Shown here piece after piece: positions 1-7,819 of a DNA stretch of 20,410 bases. The translations under genes were made by a program, and so were the position numbers. Within the stretch, counting starts at the first letter, position 1; each line of letters opens with the position of its first letter. Location: the NCBI GenBank assembly GCA_018668095.1, contig JABIQF010000132.1, positions 1 to 20,410 of the forward strand, written 5' to 3'. This DNA comes from Cellvibrionales bacterium. GTDB lineage: Bacteria; Pseudomonadota; Gammaproteobacteria; Pseudomonadales; UBA7434. The notes beneath the pieces are model-generated. The model was not told the DNA's origin, did not search any database, and saw only the letters and a list, made by a program, of their open reading frames with translations.

Positions 1-175
1 CTAACTTGAACAAAACGCCGAAAAAAAATATGCCCACTAACCCCTTGATACTAAGAGTAATAATATCTATTTATCGACTATCGACCACACTCACAGCGAT
101 TTAATTTGACTTCAAATCTGGTCATCTACTAATCTAATATTATACTTTTAATAAAAAAAGAAGGAATTTTTTCTA

Positions 176-928
176 ATGAAGCATCACACAACCCAGTTTT
201 TCTCTTTTCTATTGATATCGCTATTCAGTTTTAGTGTATCAATGGTAGCCCAAGCATCTATTGTCACTTACACTTTTAGCGGTACAGTGAATGAAATCGA
301 TGACAAAAAATTAGATGACCCAAACTCTTTCGGTTTTGCAATCGATGATATTATTTCTGGCAGTTTTTCAGTCGATAATAGCCTTGCGTCTTCTGGTGGC
401 AATAACAATAAAGCTGAATACACCAATGGGATTAATTTTTCTTTTACCGTTGCCTCTTCTAATGGAACCGCAGTCTATACCAGTGAAGATACTGCAAGCG
501 ATGCCAATATCAGTAACGATATAAAAATCACGGTTGAAGACAATAAAGATAAATTTAAAATTGAGGACAAAGATACTAGCTTTCGTAGCGGCGTTGTTGG
601 CAACCAAGGCAACAGCAGTGCTTTTTTGTTAGATTTTGATAAATTTAAAATTGAAATCCAAGACAGCTCAAAATCTGTTTTTTCTGACATGAGCTTGCCA
701 CTCAGCTTAGACCTTAACGATTTTGATAATGACCATCTCAAAATGGAACTTAAATTTACAGCGTCAGGCGGTAAGGAACTAAAAGTACTAGGCGCCTTAA
801 GTTTACTTTCAGTGTCAACTGAAAACCCTTCAATAGGCGGTACCGATGCTGCTGTTCCGATTCCTGCCGGGGCATGGTTATTCTTATCAGCAATCGCTGG
901 CTTAGGACTATTTAAACAGCGCCGCTAA
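176..928 (+). CDS. VPLPA/PEP-CTERM sorting-signal exported protein
   Basis: A 250-residue exported protein. It begins with a signal peptide (basic MKHH, a hydrophobic stretch at about residues 9-25, then an AQA-type cleavage site near residue 27). The middle is Ser/Asp/Lys-rich and beta-strand-like. The C-terminus is a tripartite sorting tail: a VPIPAG motif near residue 229, a hydrophobic helix, and a terminal KQRR. This is the VPLPA variant of the PEP-CTERM signal. In that family the tail is recognised by a membrane exosortase, and the proteins are linked to exopolysaccharide and biofilm or floc formation. No exosortase or polysaccharide cluster is in the window, so this is an orphan substrate gene. 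AAGGAA at 161-166 lies nine bases before the ATG. A clear terminator follows. The central domain's function is not recognisable. The sorting tail is seen directly; the surface role is inferred. Confidence 0.85.
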   Translation: MKHHTTQFFSFLLISLFSFSVSMVAQASIVTYTFSGTVNEIDDKKLDDPNSFGFAIDDIISGSFSVDNSLASSGGNNNKAEYTNGINFSFTVASSNGTAVYTSEDTASDANISNDIKITVEDNKDKFKIEDKDTSFRSGVVGNQGNSSAFLLDFDKFKIEIQDSSKSVFSDMSLPLSLDLNDFDNDHLKMELKFTASGGKELKVLGALSLLSVSTENPSIGGTDAAVPIPAGAWLFLSAIAGLGLFKQRR

Positions 929-950
929 CGTCAATTTTTAATAAAATCTA

Positions 951-985
951 AAAGGCTTTTCATTAAATTGAAAAGCCTTTTTTTT
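951..985 (+). terminator. Rho-independent terminator of the PEP-CTERM gene
   Basis: Perfect 11-bp stem (951-961 with 970-980) around an eight-base AT loop, with the T-run continuing to 985. It starts 22 bases after the stop codon of the PEP-CTERM gene. The stem is A-rich on its left side, so it could also work on the minus strand, but no minus-strand gene ends here. Confidence 0.85.
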
Positions 986-1016
986 CAACAAAAAATAGTC
1001 ATATCACATTCACCCG

Positions 1017-1044
1017 TTGACCTTCTCGCTTTATCAATGATAAT
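1017..1044 (+). promoter_or_regulatory. Candidate sigma70 promoter for the HopJ-family gene
   Basis: TTGACC at 1017-1022 and GATAAT at 1039-1044 are separated by 16 bases, each matching the sigma70 consensus at five of six positions. The start codon lies 41 bases after the -10 box and the preceding gene is closed by a terminator, so a promoter is expected here. Sequence match only. Confidence 0.5.
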
Positions 1045-1085
1045 GCAACGCTCAAACTTTAATGGCATAAGCTCAGCGAGATATA

Positions 1086-1433
1086 ATGACAATTCAAGCA
1101 TTGCACCAACAGGCTCAAGAATCACCAGCAACCATTAGCTTCGAACAAGTAATGGCATTGATTGATACGCTTTATTATTTTACGGCCACAAGCTTTACTA
1201 ATGGTGGAGTGGTAAACGAGGCAGGAACCAATGAGGGCTCTTGCAAAATATTTGCCTTTGCACAACTTAATGGCTTTAGCGAAATGGAAACATTAGCGTT
1301 GTTCGGCAAGTACTATCGTGATGACGTGCTCGGTAACCCGAGCGGCGATGACCATGCCAATATTCGGAATTTTATTTTGGACGGCTGGCTCGGCATTCAA
1401 TTTAATACCGAGCCATTAACACTTAAGGGTTAG
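1086..1433 (+). CDS. HopJ type III effector-family protein
   Basis: A 115-residue soluble protein with no signal peptide or membrane segment. It matches the HopJ family, including the conserved block around residues 42-55 (GVVNEAGTNEGSCK), the AQLNGFS segment and the YYRDDVLGNPSGDDHANIR block near residues 76-95. The family was named after a Pseudomonas syringae effector, but members are common as single-copy housekeeping-like genes in free-living gammaproteobacteria, and no type III secretion genes are visible here. The biochemical function is unknown. Its TAG stop lies inside the first heptamer of a tandem repeat, and the convergent oxidoreductase gene ends at the other edge of the same repeat. 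The ribosome-binding site is weak (GAG at 1078-1080). Confidence 0.85.
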   Translation: MTIQALHQQAQESPATISFEQVMALIDTLYYFTATSFTNGGVVNEAGTNEGSCKIFAFAQLNGFSEMETLALFGKYYRDDVLGNPSGDDHANIRNFILDGWLGIQFNTEPLTLKG

Positions 1434-1457
1434 CTGTTAACTATTAGCTGTTAACTA
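1430..1457. repeat. Heptanucleotide tandem repeat spanning two convergent stop codons
   Basis: Four contiguous heptamers, TTAGCTG TTAACTA TTAGCTG TTAACTA, forming a perfect 14-bp unit present twice. The first heptamer contains the TAG stop of the HopJ-family gene (1431-1433). The last contains the minus-strand TAG stop of the oxidoreductase gene (1455-1457). The array therefore is the whole intergenic space between the two convergent genes. A related array lies at 10031-10093. Confidence 0.9.
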
Positions 1458-2678
1458 TCCGATAACATCAAAGGTCAGGCCTGCATCACTTTTCAATCGC
1501 TCAATTAAACGATCACCTAATAGCGTTGCCGGTGTCCAAAAACCACCGGCAGTGTCTTGATCAATATCAAACGCTATGCTGCAAGCTGCTTGGCCTAACA
1601 TCTTAGCGGTTGAGCCATAACCTGGGTCACGATCACCCGTCACTTTCACTTCTATTTTTTCGCCTTGCGGGCTTGTGCCCATAAAGCGTAAATCATAGCT
1701 CCCATTCAGCTGTTCTTCTGGCGTAGGGCCTTCGCCCGGCTTAGGTAAAATAAAACGCTCTAAGATCCAACGTGTAGGTGCAAACGCGACTAGCGTCATA
1801 AATTTACGCGCATCTGAAGCGGCTTTCTTTGCACGCTTCTCTCCTTTTTCACCATCACCTTTTATCACAGCCTCTTCATACATAAAATCAATACCATAGG
1901 CGCTGCCTGATAATGCATTGGATCGATGCACTATACGCGTATTAATTGCCGCCATAATAAAAGGCGCAACCCAGCTATTGTATTCATTGTCATAACTCAC
2001 ACCCACATGATTCTGCCTAACAGTAAAACCATGGTCTGCCGGACAACAAGAATAGGGGTTGGCCATTTCTTTGCGTATTTTTTTATCTGCAACGGCTTCT
2101 TTTGTTAAATTAATAACACTCGCTATTGTTCCACCCGATGCCGTACCCGTTAATTGCTTTACTCGCATTAAAATATTGTTGCAGTGGCTATTGAATTTAG
2201 CCTGTGCATGTTGCTGTAAAAAATGCACGCCTAAATCTGAAGGTATCGAATCAAATCCACAGGAGTGAACAATTCTAGCGCCTGTCTCTTTAGCTTTTTC
2301 TTCATAGCGATCTTGCATTCGTTTAATCCACTGTGCTTCGCCCGTTAGGTCACAGTAGTCTGTGCCACTATCACAGCAGGCGCGGATCATTGACTCGCCA
2401 TATAAGGCATAAGGACCAACGGTAGAAATAACCACCTGTGTTTGCTTACACAACTCCGCTAAGGCTGCATCATCTGCTGCATCGGCAATCAACAATGGTA
2501 TTTCAGCTGCAGCTTCACCAAGCTGTGATCTAAGCTGTTCAAGCTTTTGCTGTGAGCGACCCGCCATAGCCCAACGGATACCTGAAGCTCCGTACTGATC
2601 AAATAAATACTGGCTAAGAATTTGACCAACAAAACTGGTGGCACCAAATACAACGATATCAAACGAAGGATTGCTCAT
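1455..2678 (-). CDS. Saccharopine dehydrogenase-like NAD(P)-binding oxidoreductase
   Basis: A 407-residue protein of the saccharopine dehydrogenase NADP-binding superfamily, in the branch often called trans-acting enoyl reductase-like. The N-terminus starts with a beta strand and the nucleotide-binding motif VVFGATSFVGQ, followed by AMAGRS, which fits NADP(H). A VHSCGFDSIPSD segment and a C-terminal GDRDPGYGSTAKMLG block are typical of this branch rather than of lysine-pathway enzymes. True substrate unknown; lipid metabolism is a common guess. An in-frame TTG eight codons upstream (2702) could be used, but the ATG at 2678 gives the usual family N-terminus (MSNPSFDIVVFGA). A 123-base gap separates it from the DUF3429 gene, so it may have its own promoter. 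Its stop is inside the 1430-1457 heptamer array. Confidence 0.85.
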   Translation of the reverse strand: MSNPSFDIVVFGATSFVGQILSQYLFDQYGASGIRWAMAGRSQQKLEQLRSQLGEAAAEIPLLIADAADDAALAELCKQTQVVISTVGPYALYGESMIRACCDSGTDYCDLTGEAQWIKRMQDRYEEKAKETGARIVHSCGFDSIPSDLGVHFLQQHAQAKFNSHCNNILMRVKQLTGTASGGTIASVINLTKEAVADKKIRKEMANPYSCCPADHGFTVRQNHVGVSYDNEYNSWVAPFIMAAINTRIVHRSNALSGSAYGIDFMYEEAVIKGDGEKGEKRAKKAASDARKFMTLVAFAPTRWILERFILPKPGEGPTPEEQLNGSYDLRFMGTSPQGEKIEVKVTGDRDPGYGSTAKMLGQAACSIAFDIDQDTAGGFWTPATLLGDRLIERLKSDAGLTFDVIG

Positions 2679-2801
2679 AATGAATTCTTTTATAGTTTTC
2701 AATGAAAGAGATTTATTTTTAAGATTTTACTTAAAATAGATGAGTATAACTACAAGACTTAGCTTTTATTAAACAAAGGTTAGTTTAGAAGAGTAACAAT
2801 G

Positions 2802-3245
2802 TTAACTGGCAGCAATCGTTAGCAACGATAGTATGACTATCGTACTCACCCATTTTCGCGCTTGATAGTAACACTTGCTAATATGCTGCTCTTGGACGAG
2901 TTTTGCATCGAGCATTAATAGCCACAAAAATACGACAGCTGTGGTTAATAGAAAAGCAATACTATCTGGATAAATGAGATAAACGAACCATACGGTTAAC
3001 GTAAGAATATTGCTAATTAAAAAATTGATCTGACCAACAGAGTTATCTCTATTCACCTGAAGCATAATGCCCCAAAGTATGCCTGCCATAAAAACACTAA
3101 TGACTAATGCATACACACTCACTATATGCGCTACTGATCCTAGCCACGGCAAAGTATCAATAGACAGTAACGACAATATTGCGCTGGCAATAAACGGTAA
3201 TGCACCTAAATACATAAGATTAATAAACGCATTTTTATTTGGCAT
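2802..3245 (-). CDS. DUF3429 family inner-membrane protein
   Basis: About 147 residues with four or five hydrophobic helices and almost no soluble region. It has the family's short loop following the second helix (GILWGIMLQ) and a basic C-terminal part. It matches DUF3429, a family of small inner-membrane proteins of unknown function. The start is uncertain. The ATG at 3245 is chosen, but an in-frame TTG at 3254 directly abuts the dbpA stop codon and has AGAGG four bases upstream, so translation may be coupled to dbpA and start there. Position immediately after dbpA suggests co-transcription. No function can be inferred. Confidence 0.75.
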   Translation of the reverse strand: MPNKNAFINLMYLGALPFIASAILSLLSIDTLPWLGSVAHIVSVYALVISVFMAGILWGIMLQVNRDNSVGQINFLISNILTLTVWFVYLIYPDSIAFLLTTAVVFLWLLMLDAKLVQEQHISKCYYQARKWVSTIVILSLLTIAAS

Positions 3246-3254
3246 TGCGCTCAA

Positions 3255-4643
3255 CTAGCCTCTAATATGACGAACGCGAAAGGTGCGCCCTTTCAATTTT
3301 CCATGCGTTATTTTATCTAATGCAATCTGCGTGACTTGTCTTGCGACTGCAATATAAGCACGATTATCAAAAATTTGAATCTTACCTACTTGTCCTGCTT
3401 CTATTTCACCCTTCGCCGTCAATGCACCAACAATATCACCGGCACGTACTTTTTGTTTTTTACCACCATCAATTTGCAATGTAGTCATTGCTGGTTGACG
3501 CGGCGATTGATTCAATAATTGATTAGAGGGCAATGGTGATACTGCAATCGTTTGACCTAAATGCGCTTCTAACAAACCCAATTTATATTTTTCCTTTTCA
3601 CTCACCAAGGTACAAGCGACACCCTGACTACCAGCGCGGCCAGTACGACCAATACGGTGTACATGAACATCAAGGTCTCTGGCAATATGATAATTAACCA
3701 CCATATCTAAGGCTTCAATATCTAAGCCGCGGGCAGCAACGTCGGTTGCCACAATAATATTGATGCTTTTATTATCAAAGCGAACTAACGCTTGGTCTCT
3801 TTGTTTTTGATCGAGATCACCATGCAAAGACATAGCACTAAAACCGGCTTTTTTTAAGGCATCGGCTAATGCTTGCGTTTCAAGCTTTGTGTTACAAAAA
3901 ACCACGGCCGACTCTGGATCTAAATCTAAAAGTAATAGCTGTAAAGCTTGTAAGCGATGTTCATCGTTACCCACTTCATAAACCCGTTGATCAATAATAT
4001 GATTGGCATGCCGAGACTCAACGGCAATACGTGTAGGCTTACGCATAATACGCTGCGCAACCGATTCTATTTCTTCAGGGAAAGTAGCACTAAAAAGCAG
4101 AGTCTGTCGATTAGCGGGCATATCTTCAATAATGGCATCTAAGGCTGGCTGAAAACCCATTTCTAACATTCGGTCGGCTTCATCAAGTACCAATGTTTTT
4201 AATGAATTAAAAACCAATGTTCCTTTGCGAACATGCTCTTCTATTCGGCCCGGTGTACCAACAATAATATGTGCGCCATGTTCTAACGATCCTATTTGCG
4301 GGCCAAACGGCATGCCACCACAAAGCGTTAACACTTTTATATTATGGATAGACCTCGCCAAACGGCGAATTTCTTTTGCGACTTGATCAGCTAACTCACG
4401 CGTTGGGCAGAGTACTAAAGCTTGAATTCGAAATTGCTTTACATTGAGTGAAGCCAAAAGACCTAGACCAAAGGCGGCGGTTTTTCCTGAACCTGTTTTA
4501 CCTTGCGCAATCACATCTTCGCCGGCAATAATTTTTGGCAAGCTCTGCGCTTGGATAGGCGTCATCTCGTGATAGCCTAAGGTGCTTAAGTTTGAAATTA
4601 ACTCGGGCGCAAGCGCAAGCGATGAAAAGTCGGAGGAACTCAC
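3255..4643 (-). CDS. dbpA: ATP-dependent RNA helicase DbpA
   Basis: A 462-residue DEAD-box helicase, the usual length for DbpA. Visible motifs: Q motif near residues 23-36, Walker A AQGKTGSGKT (46-55), PTRELA (80-85), TPGR (130-133), DEAD (154-157), SAT (185-187) and HRIGRTGR (329-336). The C-terminal domain (about 385-460, with KVRAGDIVGALT and the final GRTFRVRHI) is the DbpA RNA-binding domain. In characterised DbpA proteins this domain targets hairpin 92 of 23S rRNA and the enzyme acts in late 50S assembly. The start appears to be GTG at 4643; no nearer ATG fits the family N-terminus. The spacing of 43 bases to the DUF2058 gene and zero to DUF3429 fits a shared transcript. Confidence 0.95.
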   Translation of the reverse strand: MSSSDFSSLALAPELISNLSTLGYHEMTPIQAQSLPKIIAGEDVIAQGKTGSGKTAAFGLGLLASLNVKQFRIQALVLCPTRELADQVAKEIRRLARSIHNIKVLTLCGGMPFGPQIGSLEHGAHIIVGTPGRIEEHVRKGTLVFNSLKTLVLDEADRMLEMGFQPALDAIIEDMPANRQTLLFSATFPEEIESVAQRIMRKPTRIAVESRHANHIIDQRVYEVGNDEHRLQALQLLLLDLDPESAVVFCNTKLETQALADALKKAGFSAMSLHGDLDQKQRDQALVRFDNKSINIIVATDVAARGLDIEALDMVVNYHIARDLDVHVHRIGRTGRAGSQGVACTLVSEKEKYKLGLLEAHLGQTIAVSPLPSNQLLNQSPRQPAMTTLQIDGGKKQKVRAGDIVGALTAKGEIEAGQVGKIQIFDNRAYIAVARQVTQIALDKITHGKLKGRTFRVRHIRG

Positions 4644-4686
4644 AATAAATAGCCTATGTTGTTTCGGTCGTTAGATGCAGTAAGAA

Positions 4687-5232
4687 CTACCACATTAAAT
4701 CATCGGGGATTTTAAAATCAGCGTAAGGATCATCTTCATCAACTTGATCTTTGCCCACGCTACTCTGTTCACTTAACATGACAACCAAATTCTCATCACG
4801 TTGCTTAATTTTTTCTGCGACGGCTGTCGGCACGAGCTCATAGTGCTCGCCCAGTTTAACAATCGCTATTTGTCCTTTACCTAACTGGTTTTGGAACAAT
4901 GCCGAAATATGCATTTTCTTAATTTTTTTGCCGTCAACGAACTGAAAAGCCACATCGCCTTTACTTCGATCGAGGCGGTTAGCTTCAATTAACTGCTTAA
5001 TTTGCGCAGCAATGGCTTTAACTTGAGCGACTTCTTGAAGCGCTCGATTTGTTTCTTTATCTCGCAGCGCTTTTTCATTTAATGCTTGCTGTGCTTGATC
5101 GCGCGACTCATTGGCTAGTTTTTGACCTTTTGGCAGCTGCTTGGCCTGCTTGCGCTTTTCTTTCTCAATTTTTTTGGCCTTTTTTTTATCAACCATACCA
5201 GCGTTAAGCAGTTGATCTTGAAGTGACGCCAT
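4687..5232 (-). CDS. DUF2058 (YaiL-like) protein
   Basis: A 181-residue soluble, highly charged protein. The N-terminal third is Lys-rich and probably coiled coil (MVDKKKAKKIEKEKRKQAK). The C-terminal half has the conserved DUF2058 segment (about 95-155) with FQFVDGKKIKKMHIS. The family includes E. coli YaiL and is annotated as nucleoprotein or polynucleotide-associated protein; its role is not established. ATG at 5232 gives the standard family start MASLQDQLLNAGMVD. A TTG five codons upstream is less likely. The neighbouring dbpA, an rRNA helicase, is suggestive of an RNA-related role, but this is inference only. Confidence 0.85.
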   Translation of the reverse strand: MASLQDQLLNAGMVDKKKAKKIEKEKRKQAKQLPKGQKLANESRDQAQQALNEKALRDKETNRALQEVAQVKAIAAQIKQLIEANRLDRSKGDVAFQFVDGKKIKKMHISALFQNQLGKGQIAIVKLGEHYELVPTAVAEKIKQRDENLVVMLSEQSSVGKDQVDEDDPYADFKIPDDLMW

Positions 5233-5290
5233 TAGCAAAGTTTCCAAGTTAGAGAAGCCATGATTAATACAGCTCTGTTAAACGCTTTAA

Positions 5291-5791
5291 TTAAATTGAG
5301 GCTAAACGACGGTGCTCATACATCTTATAGGCATAGGCATGTCGCTCATCTATATCATGCTCACCGAGCAAAGTAGTTTCCCACTCACTAAGATCAAAGG
5401 CAGGCAATGTTGCCTCTCCATCAATCTCCGCCTGAACCACGGTTTCGTAAATACGGCTGGCTAGAGGCATGGCCTCAACAAAAAAATGTACCCCGCCAAT
5501 CACAAAAATCTCATCACTGGTCTCAGTCGCCATCGCAATAGCACTTTCTAAGGAATCAGCCAGCTCTATACCCTCTACAACCGAATAATCTGGCTGTCGG
5601 CTTATGACAATATTACGGCGGCCTGGTAATGCGGACTTGTGATCTTCATAAGTCTTTCTACCCATGATAATAGGCTTGCCAAGCGTGGTCTTTTTAAAAT
5701 GACCAAACTCATCGGGCAAATGCCAAGGAATGCCTCCCTCTTTACCAATACAACGGTTGAGTGAGCGCGCATAAATCAATGATAACTGCAT
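5291..5791 (-). CDS. folA: Dihydrofolate reductase
   Basis: A 166-residue enzyme that reduces dihydrofolate to tetrahydrofolate with NADPH, supplying one-carbon metabolism. Conserved features: the N-terminal strand and Met20-type loop (GGIPWHLPDE, 19-28), IIMGRKTYE (41-49), PGRRNIVISR (56-65) and the NADPH-binding FVIGG (96-100). The acidic residue that lines up with E. coli Asp27 is Glu28 here (five residues after the conserved Trp23), followed by Phe. That is the acid used by vertebrate enzymes. The start is ATG 5791 with AGG a few bases upstream. It sits in the minus-strand run between the DUF2489 and DUF2058 genes; the spacers are 58-71 bases. Confidence 0.95.
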   Translation of the reverse strand: MQLSLIYARSLNRCIGKEGGIPWHLPDEFGHFKKTTLGKPIIMGRKTYEDHKSALPGRRNIVISRQPDYSVVEGIELADSLESAIAMATETSDEIFVIGGVHFFVEAMPLASRIYETVVQAEIDGEATLPAFDLSEWETTLLGEHDIDERHAYAYKMYEHRRLASI

Positions 5792-5862
5792 ATTAACCTG
5801 TTTAACCTTACTTTAATTGAAGAAAACTAAGAACTTGAGCGCTCAGTGAAGAGCCCAGCGAA

Positions 5863-6315
5863 CTATTGAGGCTGTCTTAAGCGTTTAGCCGCGTCTAAAA
5901 CCTTATCTTTATGTTCTCCTTCTATTGTCCCACGCTCATCATTAAAACGCTTCTGCTCTTTCGTCGACAATTTACCCCAAGCTTCCAATATTGGAATATG
6001 AGATGTCGCCATAGCTAAATTATCAAAGGCAATATAAAACTGTTGCTCAATATCACTGAGCTTTAAGGATTTAGCCAGTCCAGATATTCTGATGGCCGCC
6101 TCAGTGAGTGACACTTGATCTTGTAACAAGCAACTTATGAGAATATGAATACTCTCCTGTGTTTCTATTTTTTTATTTTCTACACGTTGTTGCTCTTTAT
6201 TTTTATCTGTCGTGGCATCTCGCTTAAGCTTCCATAATTTCTTGCAGAGCAATATTGCATAAGCGCTGAGCGTGAAAATAACAGCGAGCATAAAAACTTG
6301 AATATAAACTGACAT
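5863..6315 (-). CDS. DUF2489 family membrane-anchored protein
   Basis: A 150-residue protein with one N-terminal transmembrane helix (about 5-24), a basic/charged linker (30-52), and a helical cytoplasmic domain. The domain contains the DUF2489 pattern: QESIHILISCLLQDQVSLTE at 53-72, an AMATSHIPILEAW segment, and the terminal acidic/basic helix. Function unknown. It is the first gene of the minus-strand run and faces the long spacer at 6316-6833, so the run's main promoter is probably there. Confidence 0.75.
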   Translation of the reverse strand: MSVYIQVFMLAVIFTLSAYAILLCKKLWKLKRDATTDKNKEQQRVENKKIETQESIHILISCLLQDQVSLTEAAIRISGLAKSLKLSDIEQQFYIAFDNLAMATSHIPILEAWGKLSTKEQKRFNDERGTIEGEHKDKVLDAAKRLRQPQ

Positions 6316-6833
6316 ATTTTTTTCTCTAATTAATTAGGATATAGATCAAAGACTACTTAAAAAACCCTTTATTTATGACGGGCTATAAAATCTTTTCTAA
6401 AGCTTCAGGTTGATTAAAAATACAACAAATGTTTAAAGCATTGTAAAATTTATTTAACTGTCATTGCCAACGCCTTATCAAAATGGCTAACTATGATCTA
6501 ACGCTTAATATTATTGTCGCCTTAAAAAGTTCATTTTTTGCGTTAAATCAGTGCATAAACAAAGGGTTAATTTTTACCTACTCAAAATACGTTTAGTAAA
6601 CGAACAAGTTCCATTTCTTTTATATTTATTTCATCATTCAGATAAATTATTACATACAAAAGTTTAAACTTGGGGTATGTTAAGTCATCGGTTAATAAAT
6701 CCCTACCGTATAAAGTATAAGAACTTACCAAAAGAATTAAAGTCTATAGATTATCGACCAGCGTAGTGAGAAATATTTAAATATCCACTTCTGCTTCATC
6801 ATTATAATGACTATAAAACTTAGAGGTTTTCGT
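6316..6833. other. AT-rich divergent spacer, no gene recognised
   Basis: About 500 bases between the divergent DUF2489 and SirB1-like genes. I find no credible coding frame and no RNA gene. Visible items are a perfect 12-bp palindrome CTAATTAATTAG (6327-6338) just upstream of the DUF2489 start, and an odd 13-bp palindrome CGTTTAGTAAACG (6590-6602) in the middle that could be an operator. Promoters for both genes must lie here, but no box pair is good enough to call. Confidence 0.6.
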
Positions 6834-7703
6834 ATGGATAGATGTCTCAATCCTATACAGCAAATAAACTTACTCGGCTCTTATGACGACGAGTCAATAT
6901 GTCTTGCAAGTGCCGCTTTAGGCTTGTCATTAATGGGCAATCAGCCCATGAGTTTTTATACCGACCACCTCGCCGAGCTCTCTGATGCTGTCGCCGCTTA
7001 CTATGCCAGTATCGCAGGTGGCGATCTTCATGCTGATGAATCCGATAACAATAGTCATCATGACATTAAGAAGAAATTACGCTCTATACAAGCAGTGATA
7101 TATGACCAATATAACTACCATGGTAATTATGATCACTATGAAGAATTAGAAAATGCAGATTTATGTTCAGTAATTGAACGAAGAAAAGGCATGCCCATTC
7201 CGCTTGGCATTATCTGTATGCATGTCGCTAAAGCACAGGGTTGGAATATCGTAGGTATTGGATTACCAGGCCATTTTATTTGTCGCCTTGAAGCGAATGG
7301 CGAACGTATTATTTTCGATCCCTTTCACAATGCCAGTATCGTTAATGCAGTTGATTTACGTCGCCTGTTAAAGCTCGCTCTTGGCTCTGAGGCTGAACTC
7401 AAACCAGAGCACTATCAAGCTATATCTAACCGCAAAACTCTGCTTCGCTTACAAAATAATATTAAGCAACGCCAAGTAGATAAACATAATTTCCTCGATG
7501 CTATTATCACCTTAGATACCATGCGTAAAATTGCGCCTGATGAAGCAGAGCTTCTATTAGATGCCGGACAACTCTACGCTCAAGCTAAACAGCCACGAGC
7601 AGCTATTAATGCGCTATCACGCTACCTCGATCGATCTCCTTCGCAATACGGTCGAACTAAAGCCAGTGTTTTAATACAACAAATGAAACGTCAGCTAGAT
7701 TAA
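6834..7703 (+). CDS. SirB1 family transglutaminase-like/TPR protein
   Basis: A 289-residue cytoplasmic protein of the SirB1 (YchA) family, with a transglutaminase-like fold (Transglut_core2) at about 40-190 and TPR-like helices after about residue 205 (LDAGQLYAQAKQPRAAINAL). Conserved landmarks are ERRKGMPIPLG (115-125), GIGLPGHF (141-148) and FDPFHNA (161-167). Cys111, His147 and Asp162 are spaced like a transglutaminase/cysteine-protease triad, though enzymatic activity of this family is not established. The start is ATG 6834 because AGAGG lies seven bases upstream. An in-frame ATG at 6807 has no ribosome site. A terminator follows, so the gene is probably monocistronic. Confidence 0.85.
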   Translation: MDRCLNPIQQINLLGSYDDESICLASAALGLSLMGNQPMSFYTDHLAELSDAVAAYYASIAGGDLHADESDNNSHHDIKKKLRSIQAVIYDQYNYHGNYDHYEELENADLCSVIERRKGMPIPLGIICMHVAKAQGWNIVGIGLPGHFICRLEANGERIIFDPFHNASIVNAVDLRRLLKLALGSEAELKPEHYQAISNRKTLLRLQNNIKQRQVDKHNFLDAIITLDTMRKIAPDEAELLLDAGQLYAQAKQPRAAINALSRYLDRSPSQYGRTKASVLIQQMKRQLD

Positions 7704-7732
7704 ATTAAATTTTATAGTTAACACTGCATAAT

Positions 7733-7776
7733 CACGGTAAACTTTAGCTTATAGCTACTGGCTTACCGTGTTTTTT
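7733..7776 (+). terminator. Rho-independent terminator of the SirB1-like gene
   Basis: CACGGTAA (7733-7740) pairs with TTACCGTG (7763-7770) and is followed at once by six T residues. The loop itself contains a second small hairpin (TAGCT, TAT, AGCTA). The following peroxidase gene starts only 43 bases later, so its promoter must overlap the terminator unless it is read through. Confidence 0.8.
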
Positions 7777-7819
7777 GCTGTGCCTAATACCCCTACTAAT
7801 AAAATCTATGGATTTATTT

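Noticed and set aside
73..88. Short repeated TATCGAC words upstream of the PEP-CTERM gene, with a similar TTATCGACCA near 6751.
   Set aside because: Only seven to ten bases long with no consistent spacing; expected by chance in AT-rich spacers.
106..146. A sigma70 promoter for the PEP-CTERM gene (TTGACT at 106-111, TATACT at 141-146).
   Set aside because: The two boxes are 29 bases apart, far from the 16-18 needed, and no better pairing was found. I also saw no GG-N10-GC sigma54 pattern of the kind reported for some PEP-CTERM genes.
1086..1433. A type III secretion effector or pathogenicity signal, from the HopJ name.
   Set aside because: The family is widespread in non-pathogens and no secretion, chaperone or mobility genes are present, so the name should not be read as function.
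5291..5791. folA as an acquired trimethoprim-resistance (dfr cassette) gene.
   Set aside because: No attC site, integrase or other mobile marker is nearby, and it sits in a compact housekeeping run with matching base composition.
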